From assembly GCA_035642715.1 (NCBI GenBank), contig DASQRW010000202.1:4767-68766 (forward strand): a DNA stretch of 64,000 bases. The letters run 5' to 3'. Below the pieces are notes generated by a model. The model made no database searches. It saw only the letters and a program-made list of their open reading frames with translations, and had not been told where the DNA came from. The translations under genes and the position numbers were made by a program. Positions 53,436 through 61,428 of this stretch are shown here, piece by piece. The stretch is from JAJNBK01 sp035642715. Its GTDB lineage: Archaea; Thermoproteota; Nitrososphaeria; Nitrososphaerales; Nitrososphaeraceae. Position 1 is the stretch's first letter; every line of letters begins with the position of its first letter.

Positions 53436-54536
53436 GTGCGTAAGGTAGCCATAATCTCTTCTCAAAGCAGTAAATTTACAAAAGATTCAAACTTAACATT
53501 ATTCGAATTAGCATGTCAGCCGTGTATTGATATTTTGAAAGACAGTGTTATCTATAAACATGACATAGATGCAGTAATTCTTTCAAGCTGCTGTACTGAT
53601 CAATATAGTTCAAGTATACTATGTGAGTATCTTGGTATCAAGCCAAAAATTTCATACCGTATGGATAACCTTTGCAATTCTGGAACAAACGCAGTGGTTT
53701 CAGCTTTTTGTTCTATATCATCAGGCCTCTGTGATTCTGTTTTAGTTATCGGAGCAGAAAAAGCCAATAGTCCCGGCAACAGACTAACATGGGATATATC
53801 TCGTGGAGCATTCACATTTCCAGTACAGTGGGCTGCTCTGTTTGCGAAAGCCCATATGCGTCGTTATGGAACCACTGAAGAGCAGCTAGCAATGGTATCT
53901 GTAAAAAATCATATCAACGCTGAAAAAAATCCGAATGCATTATTTAACAAAGCTGTGACCTTGGAAGATGTTATGCGCTCTAGAAGTATAGTAACCCCCC
54001 TGAAGCTATTGGATTGCTCACTTTCATGTGAGGGATCTTCAGCAATATTGCTATTAGCAGAAGATAAAGCCAAGCAATTAATAGAAACTCCTGTTTGGAT
54101 AAAAGGAATAGGACAGCAAACAAATTCTGCAAGTTTTAGTAAAATAACTGAGGATCTATCTGGAATAGGAACTGCGAAAATCGCAGCTAGAGAAGCATAT
54201 GATATGGCCGAAGTTACTCCAAGTCAAGTTGATGTTGCAGAATTACATGATGCTTTTACAATTCTAGAAATATTAGGATACGAAGACCTAGGTTTTGTTC
54301 CTAAGGGAGAAGGCGGAAAATTTGTTAACCAACAAGAAATTGCAATTAATCCTCGTGGAGGAATACTTGGCTGTGGTCATCCAGTTGGTGCAACCGGTGT
54401 AGCCCAAACTGCTGAAATAGCCGCACAACTTTCAGGAAGAGCAGATAAAAGACAAGTCCATGGATGTGATATAGGTTTAGTTCATAACCTAGCCGCGGCC
54501 GGAACATCTTCAACTGTCATCGTATTAAGTGTCTGA
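53436..54536 (+). CDS. Thiolase (acetyl-CoA acetyltransferase / SCP-x type)
   Basis: About 366 residues from the GTG at 53436; the frame stays open 45 bases further up inside the LLM gene. The nucleophile Cys is in RMDNLCNSGTNAVVSAF (about 80), ELHDAFTILE is conserved, GILGCGHPVGATGVAQ carries the catalytic His, and CDIGLVHNLAAAGTSSTVIVL ends the protein. It belongs to the archaeal thiolase branch that pairs with DUF35 proteins, and DUF35 follows immediately. It is a candidate acetoacetyl-CoA beta-ketothiolase for the carbon-fixation cycle, but a lipid role is equally possible. Confidence 0.85.
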   Translation: MRKVAIISSQSSKFTKDSNLTLFELACQPCIDILKDSVIYKHDIDAVILSSCCTDQYSSSILCEYLGIKPKISYRMDNLCNSGTNAVVSAFCSISSGLCDSVLVIGAEKANSPGNRLTWDISRGAFTFPVQWAALFAKAHMRRYGTTEEQLAMVSVKNHINAEKNPNALFNKAVTLEDVMRSRSIVTPLKLLDCSLSCEGSSAILLLAEDKAKQLIETPVWIKGIGQQTNSASFSKITEDLSGIGTAKIAAREAYDMAEVTPSQVDVAELHDAFTILEILGYEDLGFVPKGEGGKFVNQQEIAINPRGGILGCGHPVGATGVAQTAEIAAQLSGRADKRQVHGCDIGLVHNLAAAGTSSTVIVLSV

Positions 54537-54541
54537 TCGAA

Positions 54542-54889
54542 TTGAAAGATTTCATAGATTATCTTGTCAACGGTGAATTTAGGATAGCTTTCTGCAATTC
54601 ATGTAGCAAGAAAGTGTGGCCTCCTTCCTATTTTTGTTCTAATTGTTTTGCAAAAACAGAGTTAAAAAAGTTCGAAACAGTGGGAACCGTAATTGAATTT
54701 ACAACATCGCATGTCAATAACAGTCGAGGTACATTTGGTATTGTTGATTTAGATGGCATTAGAATTGTTGGGGCTATCTCTGGCGAACTATTATACGAAG
54801 GAATTGAGGTAAGAATGATGAGTTGCGGGATTACTCAAGATGGTTCTGTATATTATGATTTTGAACCATCCTCTGATAAAAGAGAATGA
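54542..54889 (+). CDS. DUF35 OB-fold/zinc-ribbon acyl-CoA-associated protein
   Basis: A 115-residue protein starting TTG, five bases after the thiolase stop. The N-terminal rubredoxin-like ribbon is FCNSCSKKVWPPSYFCSNC (about 18-36). It is followed by the OB fold (TVGTVIEFTTSHVNNSRGTFGIVDLDGIRIVGAISG). In archaea these proteins bridge thiolase and HMG-CoA synthase and channel acetoacetyl-CoA. Co-translation with the thiolase implies the same kind of complex here, although no HMG-CoA synthase lies in the window. Confidence 0.85.
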   Translation: MKDFIDYLVNGEFRIAFCNSCSKKVWPPSYFCSNCFAKTELKKFETVGTVIEFTTSHVNNSRGTFGIVDLDGIRIVGAISGELLYEGIEVRMMSCGITQDGSVYYDFEPSSDKRE

Positions 54890-54939
54890 GAGATAAATGG
54901 CTTCATTAATATACTTTAATAGTTGAGTTAGATAAGCGT

Positions 54940-55299
54940 ATGAGCTATGACAGATTTGTAGATGATCGGCTCCTCACTAGCAGGGATGCATTAAACAAAG
55001 TTCAGATAAAAATCAAACTTGTTGAAATAGACGAAAATGCAAGAGATCACTCACAGAGATATGGTCAAAGAGTACTAATTAAGAAGATTTTACTTTCAAT
55101 AAAACATACAGATACAGAACAATTTGAAGAGAAGGAGCTAGATATAGAAAAACTAGAATCACGTATGAGAAAAGAAAGACTGTTTACATCTTCTAATAGA
55201 TGGATTTTCCCAAGTGAAATAAAGAATGGTTATGTAGTTGCAAATAAACATCTTGACTTGCTTGCTGATGCAATTTCATTGGATGTAATTATATTCTAA
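54940..55299 (+). CDS. Protein of unknown function (119 aa)
   Basis: Not recognised. It is charged and soluble, alternating beta-type stretches (VQIKIKLVEID; RVLIKKILLSIK) with a Glu/Lys-rich middle (EQFEEKELDIEKLESRMRKERLF), and ends ISLDVIIF. Starts ATG, 50 bases after the DUF35 gene on the same strand; it may belong to the same transcript. I see no catalytic motif. Confidence 0.5.
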   Translation: MSYDRFVDDRLLTSRDALNKVQIKIKLVEIDENARDHSQRYGQRVLIKKILLSIKHTDTEQFEEKELDIEKLESRMRKERLFTSSNRWIFPSEIKNGYVVANKHLDLLADAISLDVIIF

Positions 55300-55473
55300 C
55301 AATGTATTTTCCAGCATCATGAATTCACTTATCCTCACAACGAAGTTACTAGGTTCTTAATCCCATTTTGAGAATTGCTATCTTATCAAATTACAACACA
55401 GTCCATATTAATGGAATAAAATTTTTTGTTATTATCGTTTTAGAGCGTAACGACTATATTATTTCATTAAGAG

Positions 55474-55579
55474 CGCCGCTGATCAGACTCGAACTGATGA
55501 CCCACTGGTTAACAGCCAGATAAGCTCCGTAGTAGAATAACGCCTACGAATTTGCTCTACCATGCTGAGCTACAGCGGC
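55474..55579 (-). tRNA. tRNA-Asn (GTT) with a 32-nt intron
   Basis: Read on the minus strand. Acceptor GCCGCTG/CAGCGGC with G73; D stem GCTC/GAGC; anticodon loop CTGTTAA (anticodon GTT); anticodon stem closed by A27-U43 and C28-G42; T arm ATCAG-TTCGAGT-CTGAT. The mature length is 74 nt and no CCA is encoded. The gene only folds if 32 nt (55520-55551) are removed between positions 27 and 28. Confidence 0.93.
55520..55551 (-). other. tRNA-Asn intron at position 27/28 (non-canonical)
   Basis: A bulge-helix-bulge can be drawn: central helix GAGC/GCTT (one G-U pair), three-base bulges AAA and ATC, inner stem TTCGTAG/CTACGGA with an eight-base loop. Cutting after the second base of each bulge joins A27 to C28. 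Canonical archaeal introns sit at 37/38. Confidence 0.8.
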
Positions 55580-55664
55580 GCAATATAGAGCAAAATCAAG
55601 CACAAAATAAATGTTTACTTCCGTTACCAAACCTTAAGTCATTTACGACCTATAATCTTGCTTA

Positions 55665-56222
55665 CTACTTAAATCCTTCTTCACGTCTATAGATATACAA
55701 ACCATCAAGAAATACTCTCTGATCTTTGTTTTTTACCTTAGTGGAGGACTCAAGATTTGCAGCTGTCTGCGAGACATCTTCTAAACTAGGCCCTTCGACT
55801 AAGACATCTTCTGCTAGGACTTTGACCTTTGTATCTTCGCCAATAATTTTAGAAATTCTAGGCGATCTCTCTCCAAAAAAGTTTTCAACATGAATTTCTT
55901 TTCCCTTAACCTTGACTGATATCGGGAAATGAGCAAACACAATCTTCAACTTATATGTAAATCCTTCTTCTACTCCCTTGATCATATTATTGATGATACT
56001 TCTCGCAGTGTTTCTAATAGCAAGGTCTTTCTTTCTCTTGCCGTATGGTTTTATATATATTTTCTTGTCTTCTATTTCTATATATGCAGGTAGCTTCGTA
56101 AAATCCTTTCTAATTGTGCCATTTCTTCCTTTTATTATTAAGATATCTTTATCCTTACTGGCATTAACACTTTCTGGTATTTCGATGTTACCATCAGTTC
56201 CTTCATTAGTAAACGAAGCCAA
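55665..56222 (-). CDS. rpl6: 50S ribosomal protein L6
   Basis: A 185-residue protein with the two L6 repeats. The first includes DILIIKGRNGTIRKDFTKLPAYIEIEDKKIYI and NTARSIINNMIKGVEEGFTYKLKIVFAHFPISVKVKGKEIHVENFFGERSPR. The second ends with EDVLVEGPSLEDVSQTAANLESSTKVKNKDQRVFLDGLYIYRRE. It overlaps rps8 by 17 bases. It is the last gene of the ribosomal operon in this window. Confidence 0.95.
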   Translation of the reverse strand: MASFTNEGTDGNIEIPESVNASKDKDILIIKGRNGTIRKDFTKLPAYIEIEDKKIYIKPYGKRKKDLAIRNTARSIINNMIKGVEEGFTYKLKIVFAHFPISVKVKGKEIHVENFFGERSPRISKIIGEDTKVKVLAEDVLVEGPSLEDVSQTAANLESSTKVKNKDQRVFLDGLYIYRREEGFK

Positions 56223-56598
56223 CTAGAACTCCTCCTATACCTTGGTTTTGCGCCTCCTGATGTGACATCATTCCTTTACTTGTTGACACAAGTAGAATGC
56301 CCATACTGTATGCTGGAAGATATTGTCTCTCCCAAACCAAATATGAATCATTTTTTACACTAAAACGCGGTGTTATTATTCCGCACTTGTTGATCTTGGC
56401 TAACAATTGAATTCTGAATTTACCAGCTCTGTCATCATCGATTTGTTCAAATTCACCGATATAGCGATGTTTTTGCATTGTACGAAGTATTTCGCTCGCA
56501 AATCTTGACGCTGGCATTACAATACATTCCTTTTTTCTTCGAGTCTCGTTGTTATAGAGAGTCGTAAACAGATTTGACAAAACATTTAACGCTGGCAT
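56206..56598 (-). CDS. rps8: 30S ribosomal protein S8
   Basis: A 130-residue protein. It starts MPALNVLSNLFTTLYNNETRRKKECIVMPASRFASEILRTMQKHRYIGEFEQIDD, as in archaeal S8, and ends STSKGMMSHQEAQNQGIGGVLVGFVY, the conserved rRNA-binding C-terminal block. It overlaps rpl6 and follows rps14 by 19 bases. Confidence 0.95.
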   Translation of the reverse strand: MPALNVLSNLFTTLYNNETRRKKECIVMPASRFASEILRTMQKHRYIGEFEQIDDDRAGKFRIQLLAKINKCGIITPRFSVKNDSYLVWERQYLPAYSMGILLVSTSKGMMSHQEAQNQGIGGVLVGFVY

Positions 56599-56617
56599 TT
56601 TCTATAACATTACCTCA

Positions 56618-56797
56618 TTAATCATATTTATTAAAACCCAAACTCACAGCAACGTCTCTAAAGCACTGTCTACATAGCATTAGGTTATACTTTTGAATAA
56701 GGCCAGTGTAATTTCCACATCTTTTACACCAACGCGTTCCTTTACCATGAGCGAGCTGTTTTCTTCCCGTTTGTACATACTCTCGTGGTTTTGGCAT
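56618..56797 (-). CDS. rps14: 30S ribosomal protein S14 (zinc-binding type)
   Basis: A 59-residue protein (start MPKPREYVQTGRKQLAHGKG). The zinc site is two knuckles, RWCKRCGNY and MLCRQCFRD. It ends LGFNKYD. Normal length for the short zinc-type S14. Its ATG shares one base with the L5 stop (TAATG), so the two are translationally coupled. Confidence 0.93.
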   Translation of the reverse strand: MPKPREYVQTGRKQLAHGKGTRWCKRCGNYTGLIQKYNLMLCRQCFRDVAVSLGFNKYD

Positions 56798-57327
56798 TAC
56801 ACTATTTCAACTCCATATTGTTGTTGGAAAAATTTTATCGCTTCATCCCGAGTAATTCTATGTGCCTTACCTATTTTTTGACTATGTCTTTTTTTTGCTA
56901 TTCTATAACCGGGTCGCATTAAAGATAAACTTACATCCATACCGAAAATCCCTATCTCAGGATTATATTTGGTTCCTGGGATATCTATATGTTCATGTAT
57001 CCCAACAGATATATTTCCATAGCTGTCAAAAGATGACATTTTCAAAGCATTCCCTTTAGCAGATATTATGCGTTTTAGAAATTCAATAGCCTGTTCTCTA
57101 CGAAGTGTTACCATTGCGCCGATAGGTTCGCCCTTATGTATACCAAAGTCTCTGACAGTTTCTCTAGCTCCACGCACACTAGGCTGCTGCCCAGTTAACT
57201 CATGTAAAGCACGTTTAGCCTTTTCTATCGGTTCACCAGATTTTCCGACACCTATATTGATTACCACTTTACTTATACTGATTTTTCTCATAGGGTGGAA
57301 ATCTTTTATTTGTTGTTCTTGACTCAT
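56797..57327 (-). CDS. rpl5: 50S ribosomal protein L5
   Basis: A 176-residue protein: HPMRKISISKVVINIGVGKSGEPIEKAKRALHELTGQQPSVRGARETVRDFGIHKGEPIGAMVTLR at the start, then IPGTKYNPEIGIFGMDVSLSLMRPGYRIAKKRH. It binds 5S rRNA. A GGTGAG ribosome-binding site precedes its ATG by seven bases. Confidence 0.95.
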   Translation of the reverse strand: MSQEQQIKDFHPMRKISISKVVINIGVGKSGEPIEKAKRALHELTGQQPSVRGARETVRDFGIHKGEPIGAMVTLRREQAIEFLKRIISAKGNALKMSSFDSYGNISVGIHEHIDIPGTKYNPEIGIFGMDVSLSLMRPGYRIAKKRHSQKIGKAHRITRDEAIKFFQQQYGVEIV

Positions 57328-57329
57328 TA

Positions 57330-58046
57330 TTAACTCACCTTAATTACTGGCCTTTCATCACCAATTGCCATAACTAATTGTACTGGTAGCTCGACTGACC
57401 TATCTGTGAATGATATCAATGCCCTTTTGGGCAGAGAGAATATCGCATCTCTAATATCGTCAACTTTTCCAATTCCTCCTGCGTTCTCCCCACTTGTTAC
57501 TAATACCATGCATCCTTTTGCAAATTTAATATGACTGTTAATTATATTATCAGGAATTTGTATCACGCAACTATCTCCAACCATTAGCTTTTGATCGCTA
57601 ATTAGCGTTTTTCCATCATGAAAACCATACTGAATTTTCTTTCCTTTTATCGTTACTTTACTTGTAACTTTTACTAATTTTTGTTTTTTATCATCATCAC
57701 TAATATTAATAGGCACTAACAATTCAGAATTCTTTGGAACGAAGCGGTACGATTGTCCTGTCGGAACAAGTTCTAGTACATCCATCAAACCTATTGCAAA
57801 GTTGATATCCTTTATGAAAATTCCATCAACTTTCACTTTTCCTCCGTTAACAATTCGTTCTGCTTCATGCATTGTACTTGCAAGTTTTAACACATCTCTA
57901 AGAACAATTCCCAATGGATATGCTCTATCCTTTGAATGAGAGCCAGGTTTCACTCGTAATACGAATTGACTTTCTTTTCTCCTGATTTCCCAGAATGTTG
58001 GAGCCATCTGCCGCTTCACTCGAGTATCTCCTCCTTTTTTGGCCAT
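57330..58046 (-). CDS. rps4e: 30S ribosomal protein S4e
   Basis: A 238-residue protein in the archaeal/eukaryotic S4e family. Blocks: RKESQFVLRVKPGSHSKDRAYPLGIVLRDVLKLASTMHEAERIVNGGKVKVDGI (S4-like RNA binding), then GDSCVIQIPDNIINSHIKFAKGCMVLVTSGENAGGIGKVDDI (KOW). In archaea it usually lies between L24 and L5, as here. Confidence 0.95.
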   Translation of the reverse strand: MAKKGGDTRVKRQMAPTFWEIRRKESQFVLRVKPGSHSKDRAYPLGIVLRDVLKLASTMHEAERIVNGGKVKVDGIFIKDINFAIGLMDVLELVPTGQSYRFVPKNSELLVPINISDDDKKQKLVKVTSKVTIKGKKIQYGFHDGKTLISDQKLMVGDSCVIQIPDNIINSHIKFAKGCMVLVTSGENAGGIGKVDDIRDAIFSLPKRALISFTDRSVELPVQLVMAIGDERPVIKVS

Positions 58047-58050
58047 TTTT

Positions 58051-58488
58051 TCATCCTTGATCCTTCTCGTCGTTCTTTCTATTTCTTGATAATATTTTTC
58101 TCAACTTTTTATTTTTAACATTTACTTTTTGTGAATTTGTGTCAACATGCAACCTATTCTCTCTCGTCTTATCATCCAAGTTTAATCCTATTATCTTAAC
58201 ATTAGACGCATGTATCTGGACTTTTACGTTACCACCGCGAACTTTTTCCCGTTGTATTCCTTCAATTGCTAATGTTCCTCTCTGAGTATTGACTTTTTCT
58301 ATTTTACCTTCAATTCCATTATATTCGCCTCTCATGACTCTGACGTTATCACCCTTTATTACCCGTATACTTCTCCTTTCGTATTCTTCACGTAAATTGT
58401 CAGCTAATGTAGAATGGATCATTGCATCCCTGACGTGTTTAGGAGTGTGCAACATTTTTGAATTTATATTCGCCATTTTCTTATCCAA
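58051..58488 (-). CDS. rpl24: 50S ribosomal protein L24
   Basis: A 145-residue protein. The core begins THSTLADNLREEYERRSIRVIKGDNVRVMRGEYNGIEGKIEKVNTQRGTLAIEGIQREKVRGGNVKVQIHASNVKIIGL-like, giving KOW motif and L26e/L24 pattern (seen from about residue 25 on). A basic C-terminal extension of about 40 residues (ENRLHVDTNSQKVNVKNKKLRKILSRNRKNDEKDQG) is present. Four bases separate it from S4e. The true start could be the internal ATG at residue 5. Confidence 0.93.
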   Translation of the reverse strand: MDKKMANINSKMLHTPKHVRDAMIHSTLADNLREEYERRSIRVIKGDNVRVMRGEYNGIEGKIEKVNTQRGTLAIEGIQREKVRGGNVKVQIHASNVKIIGLNLDDKTRENRLHVDTNSQKVNVKNKKLRKILSRNRKNDEKDQG

Positions 58489-58491
58489 CTC

Positions 58492-58926
58492 CTAAATTAT
58501 GAATGAAGCAAGATTGGCAATTCTTGGCCATTTCTCTGCTGCTTCTGCAGCTACTGGTCCTTTTATATCAGTTCCTTTAATCTCTCCCTCGGGTGTGACA
58601 AGAACTGCTGCATTGTCTTCAAAAGTTACGCGAACCCCATTTAATCGTCGGATCGGGTATTTCTGCCTTACAATTACTGCTCCGAAGATTTGCTTTCGAA
58701 GTTCAGAGGGTCCCTTTTTGACCGTCACTGTCACAAAGTCTCCAACAGCAGCTGCAGGTAATCTGGAATGTCTTCCTTTGTATCGTGTAACTTGTGCGAT
58801 TCGAAGTACCTTTGCACCAGTATTGTCGACACAGGCTAATTCAGCGGTTATTGGTAAAGCTTTAGTGATATAGGGACGAAACTCTGCTACTCCTTTTGCT
58901 GAAACAGCCCTTGTTTTAGCTGCCAT
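58492..58926 (-). CDS. rpl14: 50S ribosomal protein L14
   Basis: A 144-residue protein. Core: ALPITAELACVDNTGAKVLRIAQVTRYKGRHSRLPAAAVGDFVTVTVKKGPSELRKQIFGAVIVRQKYPIRRLNGVRVTFEDNAAVLVTPEGEIKGTDIKGPVAAEAAEKWPRIANLA, the full universal L14 pattern. It overlaps rps17 by 11 bases. Confidence 0.96.
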   Translation of the reverse strand: MAAKTRAVSAKGVAEFRPYITKALPITAELACVDNTGAKVLRIAQVTRYKGRHSRLPAAAVGDFVTVTVKKGPSELRKQIFGAVIVRQKYPIRRLNGVRVTFEDNAAVLVTPEGEIKGTDIKGPVAAEAAEKWPRIANLASFII

Positions 58927-59251
58927 TCTTATTGCTCACCTCAATTACAACAAAGGAAACTGTTTTTGATAGATGCCTGCATTCAGCAATTAATACTTTT
59001 TCACCTTCTTCAACATCAATACACTCTGGCAAGTATGCATGCATTTTTGACATACTTCTTTCATATCTCTTGTACTTTGAAACTGGACGAGGATATTCTC
59101 TTGCTACTACTACCATCTTCTTAGCTTTAGAGCTAAGTATTGTTCCTGTAAATAATTTTCCTCTCACTGGTAAAGTACCATGAAACGGGCACAATTTGTC
59201 GTCGCATGACTTTCTAGGAGGATTAACTGAGATTCCAATGTTTCTAACCAT
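58916..59251 (-). CDS. rps17: 30S ribosomal protein S17
   Basis: A 111-residue protein with the archaeal zinc-knuckle-like insertion KSCDDKLCPFHGTLPVRGKLFTGTILSSKAKKMVVVAREYPRPVSKYKRYERSMSKMHAYLPECIDVEEGEKVLIAECRHLSKTVSFVV. It overlaps rnp1 upstream and rpl14 downstream. Confidence 0.95.
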   Translation of the reverse strand: MVRNIGISVNPPRKSCDDKLCPFHGTLPVRGKLFTGTILSSKAKKMVVVAREYPRPVSKYKRYERSMSKMHAYLPECIDVEEGEKVLIAECRHLSKTVSFVVIEVSNKNGS

Positions 59252-59552
59252 TCTTTTTCAACTCAAAGATTCGGGATACGCGATCCTCAGGTCTTTCTAT
59301 CAATGAGGAACCATTTATAAAGCAATCGCCCCCCAATAGAATAATTCTCGCCTTTTTAATTATTGCTTTTGGTACTCCTTTGATTCCAAAAATAGTTTTA
59401 AGTAAAATCATATTCTTTGTTTCGAATACTATTTTGCCGTACAACTTAGAAGGTATAAGGTTATCTTTCTTAGTTATTTCCACATCTAGTCCAATTAATT
59501 CATGGGCTAAAATGTTTTCTGCACTAATCATTTCTATTCTCTTTTCCTTCAT
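59244..59552 (-). CDS. rnp1: Ribonuclease P protein component 1 (Rpp29/Pop4)
   Basis: A 102-residue protein: ISAENILAHELIGLDVEITKKDNLIPSKLYGKIVFETKNMILLK, followed by KKARIILLGGDCFINGSSLIERPEDRVSRIF. This is the Sm-like barrel of the archaeal/eukaryotic RNase P subunit that binds the specificity part of the RNA. Its location between L29 and S17 is the classic archaeal one. Overlaps both neighbours. Confidence 0.92.
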   Translation of the reverse strand: MKEKRIEMISAENILAHELIGLDVEITKKDNLIPSKLYGKIVFETKNMILLKTIFGIKGVPKAIIKKARIILLGGDCFINGSSLIERPEDRVSRIFELKKNG

Positions 59553-59736
59553 TTAGCAGCGTCATTATACGAGCGATGTCCCTGCGCACCCATCGTATAT
59601 CTCCAGTTCGTTTTTTGAGAGTACCTTTTGCACCTTCAGATCTAAGTTTGGCAAGATCAGCCTTTAGGTCAGATAATTTATCTGACAAATCACTGTCATT
59701 CATCTCACGGAGAGTTTTTAATTTAACCCTGGCCAT
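59524..59736 (-). CDS. rpl29: 50S ribosomal protein L29
   Basis: A 70-residue protein: KLKTLREMNDSDLSDKLSDLKADLAKLRSEGAKGTLKKRTGDIRWVRRDIARIMTLLNE, the helical hairpin L29 pattern that lines the exit tunnel. Overlaps rps3 by 14 bases and rnp1 by 29. Confidence 0.93.
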   Translation of the reverse strand: MARVKLKTLREMNDSDLSDKLSDLKADLAKLRSEGAKGTLKKRTGDIRWVRRDIARIMTLLNEGKENRND

Positions 59737-60475
59737 TTGTATTCCCCTTATTCACTACTGCTTCCTGCTCTTGTGTTGAAGAAGCCATTGCTGTTGGAGC
59801 ATCGATTGTATCTTTTGACAGTCTTGAGTCAGCAGTAGTAATTGGCTTCTGGAATTCTACGTCTTGTTGTTTAGTATTCATTGACAGATCAGATAATTCA
59901 AATTCTTGCGGGACTTCATTTTTTAATGCAATTTTCAACTGTATTCCCATTAGTCCCATTTTTGTTAAGACATGACTAACTCCAACCTTCACGACCCTCT
60001 CAGCAACATCTCCGCTCTTTGGTATTATGCCTGCAGAGTGTTTTTCAAAATGAGCTCGCTCACTCCTTAGTTTGCCTGCCACCGATACCTCCACTCCTAA
60101 GGCACCAGAATTCATAATGGTGTTAATAGTCCAAAGGGAGGCTCGTCTGAAAGCAGTACCTCGCTCAATTAATTGCGCGATTCTATTGCTCATTATTTTT
60201 GGGTTCAGTTCAGGAATGGGTACTTCTAAAACAGAAATCTGAGGATTTGTTAAGCCAAAATTCTGTTCAAGTCTCGCTGTTAGATCCTTGATACCCGTAC
60301 CTTTTCTACCAATCACTAAACCAGGCCTTGTAACATAAAGTGTTAGTCTGGTTCCTATTGGAGTCTTTTGTACATCGACGCCGCCAAAACCTGCATCTTT
60401 TAGGCTTTCCGCAAGATATTCGTTGAGTTCCATATTTCGATAATTATTTTTCATTACATTCTTTACAGCGCTCAT
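59723..60475 (-). CDS. rps3: 30S ribosomal protein S3
   Basis: A 250-residue protein. The type II KH domain with the GXXG loop is TRPGLVIGRKGTGIKDLTARLE (about 52-73). A C-terminal block follows: LRSERAHFEKHSAGIIPKSGDVAERVVKVGVSHVLTKMGLMGIQLKIAL. The last 55 residues are a disordered Gln/Thr/Ala-rich tail. One base overlaps the rpl22 stop. Confidence 0.96.
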   Translation of the reverse strand: MSAVKNVMKNNYRNMELNEYLAESLKDAGFGGVDVQKTPIGTRLTLYVTRPGLVIGRKGTGIKDLTARLEQNFGLTNPQISVLEVPIPELNPKIMSNRIAQLIERGTAFRRASLWTINTIMNSGALGVEVSVAGKLRSERAHFEKHSAGIIPKSGDVAERVVKVGVSHVLTKMGLMGIQLKIALKNEVPQEFELSDLSMNTKQQDVEFQKPITTADSRLSKDTIDAPTAMASSTQEQEAVVNKGNTNGQG

Positions 60476-60948
60476 TATATTGACCTACCCTCCTGCGCTA
60501 CTAATTCAACATGAATCAGATTGTCAAACTTTGGGCTTGCTCTTCCCATGGCGCGGGGTGTAAACCGTTCAAGTTTTGTTCCTTTATGAACCACTGCACT
60601 AATAATCCTTAATCTATCTAGATCCATACCCTTATACTCGGCATTTGTTTCTAAATTATCAAGAAGTTTTAAAAATTCTTTTGCTGCTTTTTGTGGGAAC
60701 CTACCAGCAAAAAAACCATCACGAACATTTGAACGATGTGCAACTTCGTTGTTATATCTTCTATAGGGAACTGCAACTTTTTTTCTAATAACGTCGTTCA
60801 AAAAATCTCTTGCTTTTTCGATTGACATACCCTTTATTGCAACAGCCACTTCGCGTGAATGCTTATGAGAAATATCTTTTTCTCTGATTGCAGCTCTCAC
60901 ATGTTTTGTTTTATCAAAATTTTGAAAGGCATAGGAGTAATTTGGCAT
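60475..60948 (-). CDS. rpl22: 50S ribosomal protein L22
   Basis: A 157-residue protein: YAFQNFDKTKHVRAAIREKDISHKHSREVAVAIKGMSIEKARDFLNDVIRKKVAVPYRRYNNEVAHRS, then FPQKAAKEFLKLLDNLETNAEYKGMDLDRLRIISAVVHKGTKLERFTPRAMGRASPKFDNLIHVELV. Archaeal/eukaryotic (L17e) type with the inserted loop. Confidence 0.95.
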   Translation of the reverse strand: MPNYSYAFQNFDKTKHVRAAIREKDISHKHSREVAVAIKGMSIEKARDFLNDVIRKKVAVPYRRYNNEVAHRSNVRDGFFAGRFPQKAAKEFLKLLDNLETNAEYKGMDLDRLRIISAVVHKGTKLERFTPRAMGRASPKFDNLIHVELVAQEGRSI

Positions 60949-60955
60949 AATTCTA

Positions 60956-61363
60956 TCACTTTAATGGAACATACAAACTGGATCTCGATGATCCTACGCC
61001 AGGACTTCCATGCTGGACTCTTTTATTTGTAATGGCGTATTCACCTAGATAATGTCCTGTCATCTCCGGCCTTATATGAACTGGAGTAAATTCCTTTCCA
61101 TTATATACACTTAGAGAAAGACCAATCATATCAGGAAGGATTATCATATCTCTAACATGAGTTTTTAATTGACTCTTAAGCTTACCTTCTCGAAGGAGTT
61201 TTATTTCCTCACGTAATTTGCGCTTTCCATCGTCCATATACTTACCTACTCTCTTGTCGAGAGACCTACGCTGCCTGGAATTTAATAGTGGTAAAAGAGA
61301 TTCTACGGATAATAATTGTAATTGCTCAGGCGAATAACCCCTGAATTTAAATTCACGCACCAA
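60956..61363 (-). CDS. rps19: 30S ribosomal protein S19
   Basis: A 135-residue protein starting TTG (GTG next). MVREFKFRGYSPEQLQLLSVESLLPLLNSRQRRSLDKRV is the archaeal N-terminal region; the universal core DMIILPDMIGLSLSVYNGKEFTPVHIRPEMTGHYLGEYAITNKRVQHGSPGVGSSRSSLYVPLK closes it. It is separated from rpl23 by 65 bases; rpl2, usual in that position, is absent. Confidence 0.95.
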   Translation of the reverse strand: MVREFKFRGYSPEQLQLLSVESLLPLLNSRQRRSLDKRVGKYMDDGKRKLREEIKLLREGKLKSQLKTHVRDMIILPDMIGLSLSVYNGKEFTPVHIRPEMTGHYLGEYAITNKRVQHGSPGVGSSRSSLYVPLK

Positions 61364-61428
61364 TTATATCAATTACACCATCACATAATACTACTTTTAA
61401 ATCTAACGAGAAATAATGACAGCGTTCC

